From contig NZ_JACWAB010000001.1 of assembly GCF_020483305.1 (NCBI RefSeq), forward strand, positions 248,001 through 312,000: a DNA stretch of 64,000 nucleotides. Direction: 5' to 3'. The translations under genes and the position numbers were made by a program. Below, one piece after another: positions 34,232-42,509 of this stretch. Below the pieces are notes generated by a model that saw only the letters and a program-made list of their open reading frames with translations, ran no database searches and was not told the origin of the DNA. The stretch is from Arthrobacter sp. UM1. Lineage in GTDB: Bacteria > Actinomycetota > Actinomycetes > Actinomycetales > Micrococcaceae. How positions within the stretch are numbered: the first letter of the stretch is position 1; the number at the start of each line of letters is the position of its first letter.

Positions 34232-35474
34232 TCGAGCGGGTCACCTGGAACTTGCGGTTGCCGCCGATCCGCTCCGTGGGCCCCACGATCCTCCGCAGCC
34301 GCCCCGAGTAGGCGAGCGGCTGGTTCCACACCGCGAGGAGCGTCCCGCCGGGGCGGAGCACCCTCGCCGCGGCCTCGAAGAGCTTGACGGCGATGTCCTC
34401 GGTGACCGTGTTGCCAAGGTGGAACGGCGGGTTGAGGACGATGAAGTCCTCGCTCGCGTCGAGCCAGGAGGAGAGGGCATCGTCGGCCATCGTCTTCACC
34501 TCGACCCCGTTCGCGGCCGCAGTGAGCCGTGTCGAGCGGATCGCCGCGTGCGAGACGTCCGTGGCGGTGACGCTCACCTCGGGGTCAACGAGCTTCGCGT
34601 ACGCGCTGACGGTTCCGTTCCCGCAGCCGAGGTCCACGATGCGGGGCGGGGTGGAGGACGCGAGCTCCTCGCGCAGCAGCGGCAGCAGGACGCGGGTGCC
34701 CGGGTCGATCCTCGAGGCGCCGAACGCGCCCGGCACGCCGACCGCCGTGAGACGCAAGCCCCGATCCAGCGTGTGCACGGTCCGCTCCTCGAAGCTCAGC
34801 TGCGGCAGCCCCGGCCTCGGGCCGGTGCACCACACGAGCCGGGCCTTCTGGCGGGCGCGGGACCCGGCGACGTCCTCGAAGGACTCCGCCAGCGCGGTGT
34901 TGAGCCCGGGGGAGAGGTGCTTGACCATCCCGGCGAGCACGAGCGCTCGACAGCCGGGGAGGCGGGCCACGGCGTCAGCCCACTCGTCCGCCACCGCATG
35001 CGCCCGGGGGACTGCGCCCACGGCGAGGAACGGATCACCGGAGAGCGCCGCCGCGAGCCCGTCGAGGTCCTCGAAGGCGACGAGCTCGGCGAGGCCTTCC
35101 CGCGCGGCGTTCTGGAAGACCGCGCTCCGGTGGACCTGCGAGTCCGTCACAACGAGGACGGGCCCGCCTCCCGGACCGTGCGGACCTGCCGACTGCCTCC
35201 CGGCTGGTCCCGCCTCGTCCTCGTCCGGCGTCCGCAGAGCCGCGGCGAGTCCGAGCGCCATGGCGCCGTAGCGCTCGCCGAAGACCACGATCCTCGGCGC
35301 GTCCTTCTCCTCCGCGAGGGCCGCGAGCACCGCGTCCACGAGGAGGCGGTCGGCCGCGTCGGCCGCCACGAGGTTCTCCGCCTCGACGTCGGGCCAGCGC
35401 GAAAGACGGCCGTACAGCTCCGCGAGCTCGGCGGCGGTTTCGCGGGGAGGGTGCTGACGAAGGGGCTCAGCCAT
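34221..35474 (-). CDS. Class I SAM-dependent methyltransferase of the RsmC/RlmG type
   Basis: A 417-residue protein with two Rossmann-like halves. The N-terminal half is degenerate and lacks SAM motifs; the C-terminal half has VDLGCGNGTVSAYA (SAM binding), TDVSHAAIRSTRLTA, and the catalytic NPPFHLGNTV, which is typical for guanine-N2 methyltransferases that act on rRNA. The substrate (16S or 23S rRNA guanine) cannot be told apart here. ATG 35474 overlaps the end of the YigZ gene by 8 nt, so the two are coupled; the 3' end overlaps the SRAP gene tail to tail. Confidence 0.88.
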   Translation of the reverse strand: MAEPLRQHPPRETAAELAELYGRLSRWPDVEAENLVAADAADRLLVDAVLAALAEEKDAPRIVVFGERYGAMALGLAAALRTPDEDEAGPAGRQSAGPHGPGGGPVLVVTDSQVHRSAVFQNAAREGLAELVAFEDLDGLAAALSGDPFLAVGAVPRAHAVADEWADAVARLPGCRALVLAGMVKHLSPGLNTALAESFEDVAGSRARQKARLVWCTGPRPGLPQLSFEERTVHTLDRGLRLTAVGVPGAFGASRIDPGTRVLLPLLREELASSTPPRIVDLGCGNGTVSAYAKLVDPEVSVTATDVSHAAIRSTRLTAAANGVEVKTMADDALSSWLDASEDFIVLNPPFHLGNTVTEDIAVKLFEAAARVLRPGGTLLAVWNQPLAYSGRLRRIVGPTERIGGNRKFQVTRSIKA

Positions 35475-36132
35475 CGATCCACGCCTCGCCTTCTGCCCGC
35501 GCCGTGACCTCGCCGTGGGAGAGGGAGGCGAGCAGCGCGTCCAGGTCCGTCGAGGCGTCGCCTGCGTCACCGAGGTGAAGGGTGACGGCGCGGCCGTAGT
35601 CGGTCCCGGTGACGGCGAACCCGGCTCGGCGCACCTCGGCCTCGATCCTGCCGGCTTCGGCGTGCGGAGCCTCGACGGCGTAGAGGGCCATCCGCCTCCG
35701 GGCGGTCCACCTGGCCTCGGCCACCGCCTCCGAGACAGAGGAGGAATAGGCCCGTGTCAGGCCTCCGGCGCCGAGCAGGACCCCGCCGAAGTAGCGGACG
35801 ACGACGGCCGCCGTGTCGGAGACGGGCAGCCCGGCGTCGCGTCCCACGGGCGTCACCTCGGCGAGCGTGAGTGCCTCGAGCATGGGACGGCCTGCCGTGC
35901 CGGAGGGCTCGCCGTCGTCGTTCGAGCGCTGGACGCGGCGGTCCGGGCCCGCCGCGAAGGCCGTGCAGTGGTGGCGGGCGTCGGGGAAGCGGCGGCGGAC
36001 GTCCGCGAAGAAGGCGCGGGCCTCCTCCTCCGACTCTGCACGGGAGAGCAGGGTGATGAACCGGGAGCGCTTGATCTCGATCTCGCGCTCGAGCGGGCGC
36101 GCGAGGACCGCATAGGCGTCGGCGTCAGGCAT
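35467..36132 (-). CDS. YigZ/IMPACT family protein
   Basis: A 221-residue protein. The N-terminal domain contains the family signature region IEIKRSRFITLLSRAESEEE, DARHHCTAFAAG, DDGEPSGTAGRPML and VRYFGGVLLGAGGLTRAY. The C-terminal ferredoxin-like domain (about residues 150-210) is the second UPF0029 domain. Function is uncertain; relatives act in translation control or bind nucleic acid. Its ATG is 7 nt after a TAGACT box that overlaps the divergent coaE promoter. It is coupled with the methyltransferase gene. Confidence 0.9.
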   Translation of the reverse strand: MPDADAYAVLARPLEREIEIKRSRFITLLSRAESEEEARAFFADVRRRFPDARHHCTAFAAGPDRRVQRSNDDGEPSGTAGRPMLEALTLAEVTPVGRDAGLPVSDTAAVVVRYFGGVLLGAGGLTRAYSSSVSEAVAEARWTARRRMALYAVEAPHAEAGRIEAEVRRAGFAVTGTDYGRAVTLHLGDAGDASTDLDALLASLSHGEVTARAEGEAWIDG

Positions 36133-36139
36133 AGCGTCC

Positions 36140-36149
36140 AGTCTAGGCT
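36140..36149. promoter_or_regulatory. Overlapping divergent -10 boxes of yigZ-like gene and coaE
   Basis: Within AGTCTAGGCT the minus-strand -10 TAGACT (36145-36140) and the plus-strand -10 TAGGCT (36144-36149) share two base pairs. Each ends 7 nt before its ATG (36132 and 36157). Only one polymerase could open this site at a time. Confidence 0.5.
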
Positions 36150-36156
36150 GGGCACC

Positions 36157-37383
36157 ATGAGCAAGCCTGTGCGCCCGGTGCCCCTCTTCGCGCTGACCGG
36201 CGGGATCGCGGCCGGCAAGTCCACCGTCGCGGAGCGGCTCGCAGAGCGCGGAGCGGCCGTCATCGACGCGGACGTGATCGCGCGGACCGTCGTCGAGCCG
36301 GGGCGGCCGGCGCTCGCCGCCGTCGTCGAGGCGTTCGGGGAGGGGATCCTCACGCCCGAGGGCAGGCTGGACCGGCCGGCCCTCGGCGCCCGCGTCTTCG
36401 GAGACGCGGAGGCTCGGGAAAGGCTCAACGGGATCCTGCACCCCGCGATCCGGGAGGAGGCGGTGGCGCAGACGGAGCGGGCCCGCGCGCAGGGAGCCGA
36501 GGTGATCCTCCACGACATCCCCCTCCTCGCCGAGACGGGACGCGGCCCCGAGTTCGCGTTCGCGGCTACCGTGGAGGCCGACGACGAGACGCGGATCTCC
36601 CGCATGGTCCGCGACCGCGGAATGACTGCGGAGGACGCCGCTGCTCGGATCGCCGCCCAGGCAACGCGGTCCGAGCGCGAGGAGATCGCCGACGCCGTCC
36701 TCGAGAACACGGGGAGCCGGGAGGAGCTGACGACGACGGCGGACGCCCTGTGGAACCGGATGCGGGCGCTGTCCCGGAACGTGACGCACGATGAGCCGGC
36801 ACAGCGGATCGGCGGCCCTGCGCTGGTGCCGGCAGCGGAGAGGGACTGGGTGCGGACCGGGCGGAGGCTCTGCGCGCGGATCGCGTGGCACGCCGGGGAC
36901 TTGGCTGCGGGGGTCGAGCACGTCGGCTCCACGGCGGTTCCGGGGCTCGAGGCCAAGGACGTCGTGGACCTTCAGCTCGAGGCGCCCTCGTGGGACGCGG
37001 CCGAGCGGCTCGCCGAGCCGCTGGCGGCTGCAGGGTTCGTGCGCAGGCCGGACGTGGTCGGCGACACCCCGCACGGAGGCCTCTCGGCCGAGCACTGGCG
37101 GAAGGCCTTCTACCAGAACGCCGACCCGGGGCAGGCGGTCAATCTCCACGTGAGGGTGAGCGGGACGGCGTCGCTCGAGTTCGCCCGGGTTTTCCGTGAC
37201 GCGCTGTGCGAGGACGGCCGGCTCCGCGAGGAGTACCGGCGGGAGAAGCGGCGTCTGGCGCGGGAGCACGCGGGGGAGGTGGACACGGCGGGCTATGCGG
37301 AGGCCAAAGAGGCGTGGTTCGAGCGCGTCGCGTGGCCGGTCTGCGAGGCTCGTGTTCTCCGTCGGCTGAGTCCGTCTGCTTAG
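36157..37383 (+). CDS. coaE: Dephospho-CoA kinase fused to a UPF0157 (GrpB) domain
   Basis: Last step of CoA synthesis: phosphorylation of dephospho-CoA. The 408-residue protein has the kinase domain in residues 1-200, with P-loop GGIAAGKST at 15-23, DADVIART, and LLAETGRG. From about residue 220 it continues with a UPF0157/GrpB nucleotidyltransferase-like domain (EHVGSTAVPGLEAKDVVDLQ, NLHVRV). The same fusion is known in mycobacterial CoaE, where the extra domain aids folding or stability. The gene begins with a leaderless-type promoter and precedes uvrB. Confidence 0.95.
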   Translation: MSKPVRPVPLFALTGGIAAGKSTVAERLAERGAAVIDADVIARTVVEPGRPALAAVVEAFGEGILTPEGRLDRPALGARVFGDAEARERLNGILHPAIREEAVAQTERARAQGAEVILHDIPLLAETGRGPEFAFAATVEADDETRISRMVRDRGMTAEDAAARIAAQATRSEREEIADAVLENTGSREELTTTADALWNRMRALSRNVTHDEPAQRIGGPALVPAAERDWVRTGRRLCARIAWHAGDLAAGVEHVGSTAVPGLEAKDVVDLQLEAPSWDAAERLAEPLAAAGFVRRPDVVGDTPHGGLSAEHWRKAFYQNADPGQAVNLHVRVSGTASLEFARVFRDALCEDGRLREEYRREKRRLAREHAGEVDTAGYAEAKEAWFERVAWPVCEARVLRRLSPSA

Positions 37384-37401
37384 AGTGTCCACCCCTCCGC
37401 G

Positions 37402-37407
37402 TAGTCT
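37402..37407 (+). promoter_or_regulatory. -10 box of a probable leaderless promoter for uvrB
   Basis: TAGTCT ends 6 nt before ATG 37414 (spacer GAGGAT, which could also serve weakly as a Shine-Dalgarno). No LexA box is visible between coaE and uvrB. Confidence 0.4.
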
Positions 37408-37413
37408 GAGGAT

Positions 37414-39555
37414 ATGAGCCTGGCACAGAAGATCAATCGAGTCGTCGCCCCGTTCGAGGTCGTCAGCCAGTATGAGCCGGCCGGTGACCAGCCGCAGGCC
37501 ATCAACGAGCTCGCGGAGCGTCTGGAGAACGGTGAGAAGGACATCGTGCTCATGGGCGCCACGGGCACGGGCAAGTCCGCCACCACGGCCTGGCTCATCG
37601 AGAAGGTCCAGCGGCCCACGCTCGTCATGGTGCAGAACAAGACGCTCGCCGCGCAGCTCGCCAACGAGTTCCGGGAGCTGCTGCCCAACAACGCGGTGGA
37701 GTACTTCGTCTCGTATTACGACTACTACCAGCCGGAGGCCTACGTCCCGCAGACGGACACCTTCATCGAGAAGGACTCCTCGGTCAATGAGGAGGTGGAG
37801 CGCCTGCGCCACTCGGCCACCAACTCCCTGCTGACCCGCCGGGACGTCGTCGTGGTGGCCACGGTCTCCTGCATCTACGGCCTCGGCACGCCGGAGGAGT
37901 ACGTCTCCGGCATGGTCACCCTGAGGCAGGGCGAGGAGATGGATCGGGACGAGCTGCTGCGGCGCTTCGTCCAGATGCAGTACACGCGCAATGACCAGGA
38001 CTTCCACCGCGGCACGTTCCGCGTCCGCGGTGACACGGTGGAGATCATCCCCATGTATGAGGAGATGGCCGTCCGGGTCGAGTTCTTCGGGGACGAGATC
38101 GAGGCCATTTACACCCTCCATCCGCTCACCGGGGACGTGATCCGGGAGGAGACGGAGATGTACGTCTTCCCTGCCTCCCACTATGTGGCCGGGCCGGAGA
38201 GGATGGCGCGCGCCATCAAGGACATCGAGGACGAGCTGGCGGAGCGCCTCAAGGAGCTAGAGTCGCAGAACAAGCTCGTGGAGGCCCAGCGTCTTCGCAT
38301 GCGCACCACGTATGACCTCGAGATGATGCAGCAGATGGGCTTCTGCAATGGCATCGAGAACTACTCGCGGCATATCGACGGCCGCGGGCCCGGCACCGCC
38401 CCGCACTGTCTCCTGGACTACTTCCCGGATGACTTCATGCTCGTGGTGGACGAGTCCCACGTGACCATCCCGCAGATCGGGGCCATGTATGAGGGAGACT
38501 CGTCCCGCAAGCGCACCCTCGTGGACCACGGCTTCCGCCTGCCGAGCGCCCTGGACAACCGGCCGCTCAAGTGGGACGAGTTCCTGGAGCGGATCGGCCA
38601 GACGGTCTACCTCTCCGCGACCCCGGGCAAGTACGAGCTGGGACAGAGTGACGGGGTCGTGGAGCAGATCATCCGCCCCACGGGCCTTGTGGACCCGGAG
38701 GTGGTGGTCAAGCCCACCAAGGGACAGATCGACGACCTCCTGGAGCAGATCAAGGTCCGCACGGAGAAGGACGAGCGCGTCCTCGTGACCACCCTGACCA
38801 AGCGCATGGCGGAGGACCTGACGGAGTACCTCCTGGACCACGGGGTCAAGGTGGAGTACTTGCACTCGGACGTGGACACCCTCCGGCGCGTCGAGCTGCT
38901 GCGCGAGCTTCGCCTGGGGACGTTCGACGTCCTCGTGGGCATCAACCTTCTCCGCGAGGGCCTGGACCTTCCCGAGGTCTCGCTCGTCAGCATCCTGGAC
39001 GCGGACAAGGAGGGGTTCCTCCGCTCCACCACCAGCCTCATCCAGACCATCGGCCGCGCGGCCCGCAACGTGTCCGGGCAGGTCCACATGTATGCGGACA
39101 CGGTCACCCCGTCCATGCAGTTCGCCATTGACGAGACCAACCGCCGCCGCGAGATCCAGATTGCCCACAACAAGAAGCACGGGATCGACCCGAAGCCTCT
39201 GCAGAAGAGGATCGCGGACATCACGGACCAGCTGGCGCGCGAGGACGCGGACACGGACTCTCTGCTCAGCCAGTTCAACTACGGCAAGGGCAAGCGCGGC
39301 TTCAACGCGACGATCACGGACGAGCAGCGCGCCAACCGGGAGAAGGCCAAGGGCTCGGATGCGGCCACGCGGGTCCGCCAGGACGGGCTGTCCACCGGTG
39401 GCGCCGAGGACCTGGTCTCGCTCATCCAGGAGCTCACGGACCAGATGAACCAGGCGGCCGAGGAGCTCCAGTTCGAGCTGGCGGCGCGGCTGAGGGACGA
39501 GCTCGCGGACCTCAAGAAGGAGCTGCGGCAGATGAAGAGCGCCGGACACGCTTAG
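37414..39555 (+). CDS. uvrB: UvrABC system protein B
   Basis: Damage-verifying helicase of nucleotide excision repair. The 713-residue protein has Walker [15 protein letters not shown] near residue 49, the beta-hairpin region [12 protein letters not shown], the SF2 motifs DESHVT and [20 protein letters not shown], and a C-terminal UVR domain ([28 protein letters not shown], split here for length) that contacts UvrC. It is not next to uvrA, which lies 8 kb downstream with uvrC, but all three are in this window. It is followed by the riboswitch-TerC unit. Confidence 0.98.
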   Translation: MSLAQKINRVVAPFEVVSQYEPAGDQPQAINELAERLENGEKDIVLMGATGTGKSATTAWLIEKVQRPTLVMVQNKTLAAQLANEFRELLPNNAVEYFVSYYDYYQPEAYVPQTDTFIEKDSSVNEEVERLRHSATNSLLTRRDVVVVATVSCIYGLGTPEEYVSGMVTLRQGEEMDRDELLRRFVQMQYTRNDQDFHRGTFRVRGDTVEIIPMYEEMAVRVEFFGDEIEAIYTLHPLTGDVIREETEMYVFPASHYVAGPERMARAIKDIEDELAERLKELESQNKLVEAQRLRMRTTYDLEMMQQMGFCNGIENYSRHIDGRGPGTAPHCLLDYFPDDFMLVVDESHVTIPQIGAMYEGDSSRKRTLVDHGFRLPSALDNRPLKWDEFLERIGQTVYLSATPGKYELGQSDGVVEQIIRPTGLVDPEVVVKPTKGQIDDLLEQIKVRTEKDERVLVTTLTKRMAEDLTEYLLDHGVKVEYLHSDVDTLRRVELLRELRLGTFDVLVGINLLREGLDLPEVSLVSILDADKEGFLRSTTSLIQTIGRAARNVSGQVHMYADTVTPSMQFAIDETNRRREIQIAHNKKHGIDPKPLQKRIADITDQLAREDADTDSLLSQFNYGKGKRGFNATITDEQRANREKAKGSDAATRVRQDGLSTGGAEDLVSLIQELTDQMNQAAEELQFELAARLRDELADLKKELRQMKSAGHA

Positions 39556-39584
39556 GTGCCGGCCGGGGAGGCCCGCTAGGATGG

Positions 39585-39710
39585 CACGCAGACGTAGGGG
39601 AGTATCCCACTTGCGCTGTGGACGTCAGCACGCACGGCACCTGCACTGAGCGGGAAGGCCGCGCCGGGCACAGCGAGCAGCCCCGATGCTGCCGGAGAGA
39701 CTTGCGCACC
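39585..39710 (+). ncRNA. Putative yybP-ykoY (manganese) riboswitch upstream of the TerC gene
   Basis: The 240-nt leader contains the hallmark GTAGGGGAGTATCCCAC (GGGGAGTA at 39597-39604), then GGACGTCAGCACG (39620-39632), which matches the second conserved loop, and GAGAGACTTGCG (39696-39706) towards the closing stem, where CGCA (39587-39590) can pair with TGCG. yybP-ykoY riboswitches often control TerC-family genes. TAGGAT at 39578-39583 would start the transcript right before it. I could not fold it, so boundaries are approximate. Confidence 0.6.
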
Positions 39711-39796
39711 TGGTGACCCCGGTACGTCGCGCCCTTGTACGGCCCTGCCGGGCGATCCGCTGACCGCCCGCACGCACACGGAAGGCCATTCCGCCC

Positions 39797-41074
39797 ATGC
39801 TTCAGCTCCCTCTCTGGTTCGAGATCGGCTCCTTCGCCGTTCTCGGACTTATCCTCCTCGCAGACCTCCTCCTCGTGGTGAAGAGGCCGCACGAGCCCTC
39901 GATGAAGGAGGCCGGCCTCTGGGTCGGCTTCTACGTCGCCCTCGCGCTCGTCTTCGCCGGCCTCATGTACGTCTTCGCGGGACACGAGCACGGGACCCAG
40001 TTCATCGCAGGCTGGATCACCGAGTACAGCCTCAGCGTGGACAACCTGTTCGTCTTCATCGTCATCATGGCGCGCTTCTCGGTGCCGCGGAAGTACCAGC
40101 AGGAAGTGCTCATGGCGGGCATCATCATCGCCTTGGTGCTCCGCGGGGTCTTCATCCTCGCGGGAGCGGCCATCATCGAGCAGTGGTCCTGGGTCTTCTA
40201 CATCTTCGGGGCGTTCCTCCTCTGGACCGCCTACAAGCAGGCCACGGATGACGGCGAGGACGAGGCGGGCGAGAACCCGCTCATCGCCCGCCTGCGCAAG
40301 GTGCTCCCCATGAGCGAGCAGTTCGACGGAGGAAAGCTCCGCACCCGGGTGAACGGCAAGACGGTGTTCACACCCATGCTCGTGGTGTTCGTGACGATCG
40401 GCCTGACCGACCTCATGTTCGCCTTCGACTCGATCCCGGCCATCTTCGGCCTGACGCAGTCGGCGTTCATCGTCTTCACGGCCAACCTGTTCGCGCTCAT
40501 GGGCCTCCGCCAGCTCTACTTCCTGCTCGGCGGGCTCATGGAGCGCCTCATCTACCTCAAGCACGGACTCTCGCTCATCCTCGCCTTCATCGGCGTGAAG
40601 CTCATCCTTCACGCGATGCATGAGAACGAGCTGCCGTTCGTCAACGGCGGCCACCCGATCGAGTGGGCCCCCGAGATCGGCACCTTCGTGTCCCTCGCCG
40701 TGATCGTCGGCATCATCGCCGTCGCGACCGTCGCGTCGCTGCTCAGCCCCCAGGGCAAGGTCGCCCAGGCCAGCGCGAATCTCCGCAAGGCGTTCGAGGA
40801 CTACGAGCGGGCTCACCGCGAGTACGCGGCAGAGCAGGAGGTGGAGCCCACAGGCGGCACGGAGAAGCCAGAGCTGCGCCAGGCCGAGGGTCAGCTTGTC
40901 GGCGCCTACGAGAACGCGGTGGCCGTCAACGATCGGACCTCCAAGGCGGACGTCGAGTTCCCTGAGACGGCGGAGGACCAGCCCTCCCTGTCCGAGACGG
41001 TGCGAGGACTCAAAGACCGCGGTGTGACCAAGGAGGACGCTTCCAAGAAAACCGCGGAGGACCGCGCACGCTGA
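39797..41074 (+). CDS. TerC-family integral membrane protein (probable manganese exporter)
   Basis: A 425-residue membrane protein with about 9 helices up to residue 315 and a soluble, charged tail of about 105 residues. The family-defining acidic motifs are ITEYSLSVDNLFVFIVIM and LTDLMFAFDSIPAIFG; the membrane aspartates are thought to bind metal. TerC proteins of the Alx/MeeF type export Mn2+ and help metallation of exported enzymes. The putative Mn2+ riboswitch in the leader supports this role. ATG 39797 is preceded by GGAAGG. The abi gene follows, 101 nt downstream. Confidence 0.92.
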   Translation: MLQLPLWFEIGSFAVLGLILLADLLLVVKRPHEPSMKEAGLWVGFYVALALVFAGLMYVFAGHEHGTQFIAGWITEYSLSVDNLFVFIVIMARFSVPRKYQQEVLMAGIIIALVLRGVFILAGAAIIEQWSWVFYIFGAFLLWTAYKQATDDGEDEAGENPLIARLRKVLPMSEQFDGGKLRTRVNGKTVFTPMLVVFVTIGLTDLMFAFDSIPAIFGLTQSAFIVFTANLFALMGLRQLYFLLGGLMERLIYLKHGLSLILAFIGVKLILHAMHENELPFVNGGHPIEWAPEIGTFVSLAVIVGIIAVATVASLLSPQGKVAQASANLRKAFEDYERAHREYAAEQEVEPTGGTEKPELRQAEGQLVGAYENAVAVNDRTSKADVEFPETAEDQPSLSETVRGLKDRGVTKEDASKKTAEDRAR

Positions 41075-41087
41075 GCACGGCGCAACG

Positions 41088-41102
41088 GATGATATAATCA
41101 TC
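41088..41102 (+). promoter_or_regulatory. Operator-like dyad over a perfect -10 box before the abi gene
   Basis: GATGAT-ATA-ATCATC (41088-41102) is a perfect 6-3-6 dyad that contains TATAAT (41093-41098). An outer pair AACGG (41084-41088)/CCGTT (41107-41111) extends the symmetry. No good -35 box exists, so the promoter may need an activator or be weak. Transcription would start near 41105. Confidence 0.55.
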
Positions 41103-41111
41103 TCAACCGTT

Positions 41112-41153
41112 CAGCCCGCCCCAGCCCCTGCTGGGAGCGGGCTGGATCTTTCT
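41112..41153 (+). terminator. Strong hairpin with T-rich tail between terC and abi (terminator, attenuator or small RNA)
   Basis: CAGCCCGC (41112-41119) pairs with GCGGGCTG (41137-41144), and CCCAGC (41120-41125) with GCTGGG (41130-41135), leaving a CCCT loop and one bulged A: a 14-bp stem. ATCTTTCTT follows. It ends the TerC message, but it also lies after the abi -10 box, so the abi transcript must pass it. Confidence 0.65.
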
Positions 41154-41175
41154 TCGGTCAAGGAATCGGACAAGG

Positions 41176-42129
41176 ATGAGGATGCCGAGGACACTCAAAC
41201 CCCCAACGTCAGCAGCCGACCAGATCGAAGTCCTGATCAGGCGTGGTATGGCCGTTGAGAGGGCTCAGGCGGAGCAGTGGCTTTCGAACGTGAGCTACTA
41301 CCGCATGTCGGGCTATTGGCACCCTGCCCGTCTCGAAGACTCAGGCAATGACCGCGGCGACCAGTTCAAGCCAGGGACGTGTTTCGCTGATGCGGCTGCG
41401 CTCTACGAAGCAGACCGAAAACTGCGAACCCTCCTCCATGACGGGTTGGAGCGAATTGAAATCGCGTTGCGGACACGTATCGGGGAAGCGCTGACTCTCG
41501 AGGGCCCGCTCACTTATACGCGACCTGAATTCTTTCGTCCTACTTTCGACCACGCGGAGTGGATGTCGGTGGCCGAAAAACGAATTTCACGCTCCCAGCG
41601 CTGGAACGAGTCGATTCGCCACCACGACCGAGAATATGGGGGACAGTACCCTTTCTGGGTCCTGGCCGAGGTGCTTGACTTCGCGGATGTCTCCAAATTG
41701 TTCGCCGGCTTGAGAGCTCCGGTGCAGCGATCTGTTGCTGAAGGACTCGGCATCGCCGTCGACAGGAGTCTCCTTTCAGAGCGACAGTTCAAGAAGGCTT
41801 CGAAGAACTCTCCGCTGGCACGGTGGTGTGAACAGCTGACCGTGGTCCGCAATCTCTGTGCGCATCACGGGAGACTGTGGAACAAATCGTTTGTTCCGGC
41901 ACCGACCCCGGTCCTCAGGGTTCTGCCTGGCTTCCACTCTCTTCCTTCCGGGCAGAACGAGCGCGTATTCGGCGTGCTCGTCGTGATGAGCCAGCTCCTC
42001 CGGGTCATTTCTCCCGGAACAACGTGGCCCAACAAGGCTGCACGCCTCGTCAACACTGACTTCGTCCCGAATCCGCCGGTGACACCGGAAGGGCTCGGAA
42101 TCACCGAAGGATGGAACGGAGAATTCTAA
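41176..42129 (+). CDS. Abi_2 / AbiF-type abortive-infection protein (HEPN-like)
   Basis: A 317-residue protein of the Abi_2 (AbiD/AbiF) family. Diagnostic segments are WLSNVSYYRMSGYWHP (residues about 35-50), LRTLLHDGLERIEIALRTRI (about 76-95), QYPFWVLAEVLDFADVSKLF, and the HEPN-like RNLCAHHGRLWN, where Arg225-x4-His230 would form the RNase site. In the family these proteins give phage resistance, presumably by RNA cleavage. The gene is visibly lower in GC than its neighbours, which suggests recent transfer. Starts: ATG 41176 (AAGGAA 10 nt upstream) or ATG 41182 (AAGG 6 nt upstream). No separate antitoxin gene is adjacent. Confidence 0.88.
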   Translation: MRMPRTLKPPTSAADQIEVLIRRGMAVERAQAEQWLSNVSYYRMSGYWHPARLEDSGNDRGDQFKPGTCFADAAALYEADRKLRTLLHDGLERIEIALRTRIGEALTLEGPLTYTRPEFFRPTFDHAEWMSVAEKRISRSQRWNESIRHHDREYGGQYPFWVLAEVLDFADVSKLFAGLRAPVQRSVAEGLGIAVDRSLLSERQFKKASKNSPLARWCEQLTVVRNLCAHHGRLWNKSFVPAPTPVLRVLPGFHSLPSGQNERVFGVLVVMSQLLRVISPGTTWPNKAARLVNTDFVPNPPVTPEGLGITEGWNGEF

Positions 42130-42153
42130 TGGATCGGGCTGTCCTCAGACCGG

Positions 42154-42474
42154 CTAGCCGATCTGCAGCTCGCCCATCTCCTCCCAGCCGGTTCCCTCGA
42201 CCTGCCGGCTGATGATCTTCGGCGTGGACTCGAGGGCCGGGCGCATCTTCTCCAGGCCGTCCTTGAAGTGCTGGCTCGTGACATGCGGCTCGGCCCCCTC
42301 GTCCGTGAAGGCCTCGACGAGCACGTATTCGCTCGGCCGCTCCACGTTCCGGGACCACTCGAACCAGAGGTTGCCCGGCTCCTGACGGGTCGCCTCGGTG
42401 AACTCCCGGGTCCGCTCGATCCAGTCCTCGGCGAACTCCGGCTTGACGGTGAACTTCACGACGATGAAATACAT
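42154..42474 (-). CDS. Antibiotic biosynthesis monooxygenase (ABM/YgiN-type) domain protein
   Basis: A 106-residue single-domain protein: YFIVVKFTVKPEFAEDWIER starts the ferredoxin-like fold, followed by the helix TREFTEATRQEPGNLWFEW, and PHVTSQHFKDGLEKMRP holds the conserved His region. Relatives are quinol monooxygenases or heme-degrading enzymes; no heme motif is evident. The gene starts at ATG 42474, 6 nt after TAGGGT, and is probably leaderless. It is followed by the tail of the abi gene on the other strand. Confidence 0.85.
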   Translation of the reverse strand: MYFIVVKFTVKPEFAEDWIERTREFTEATRQEPGNLWFEWSRNVERPSEYVLVEAFTDEGAEPHVTSQHFKDGLEKMRPALESTPKIISRQVEGTGWEEMGELQIG

Positions 42475-42480
42475 GCCTCC

Positions 42481-42486
42481 ACCCTA
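42481..42486 (-). promoter_or_regulatory. -10 box of a probable leaderless promoter (ABM protein)
   Basis: Minus-strand TAGGGT ends 6 nt before ATG 42474; the spacer GGAGGC also resembles a Shine-Dalgarno, but it abuts the ATG. Confidence 0.4.
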
Positions 42487-42509
42487 GGACAGCAAGGCAC
42501 CCTCGTCGT

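Noticed and set aside
41176-42129. Abi gene as part of a complete mobile defence island
   Set aside because: It stands alone between core genes (TerC, ABM protein); no other defence gene, transposase or integrase is adjacent, so only a single-gene acquisition can be supported.
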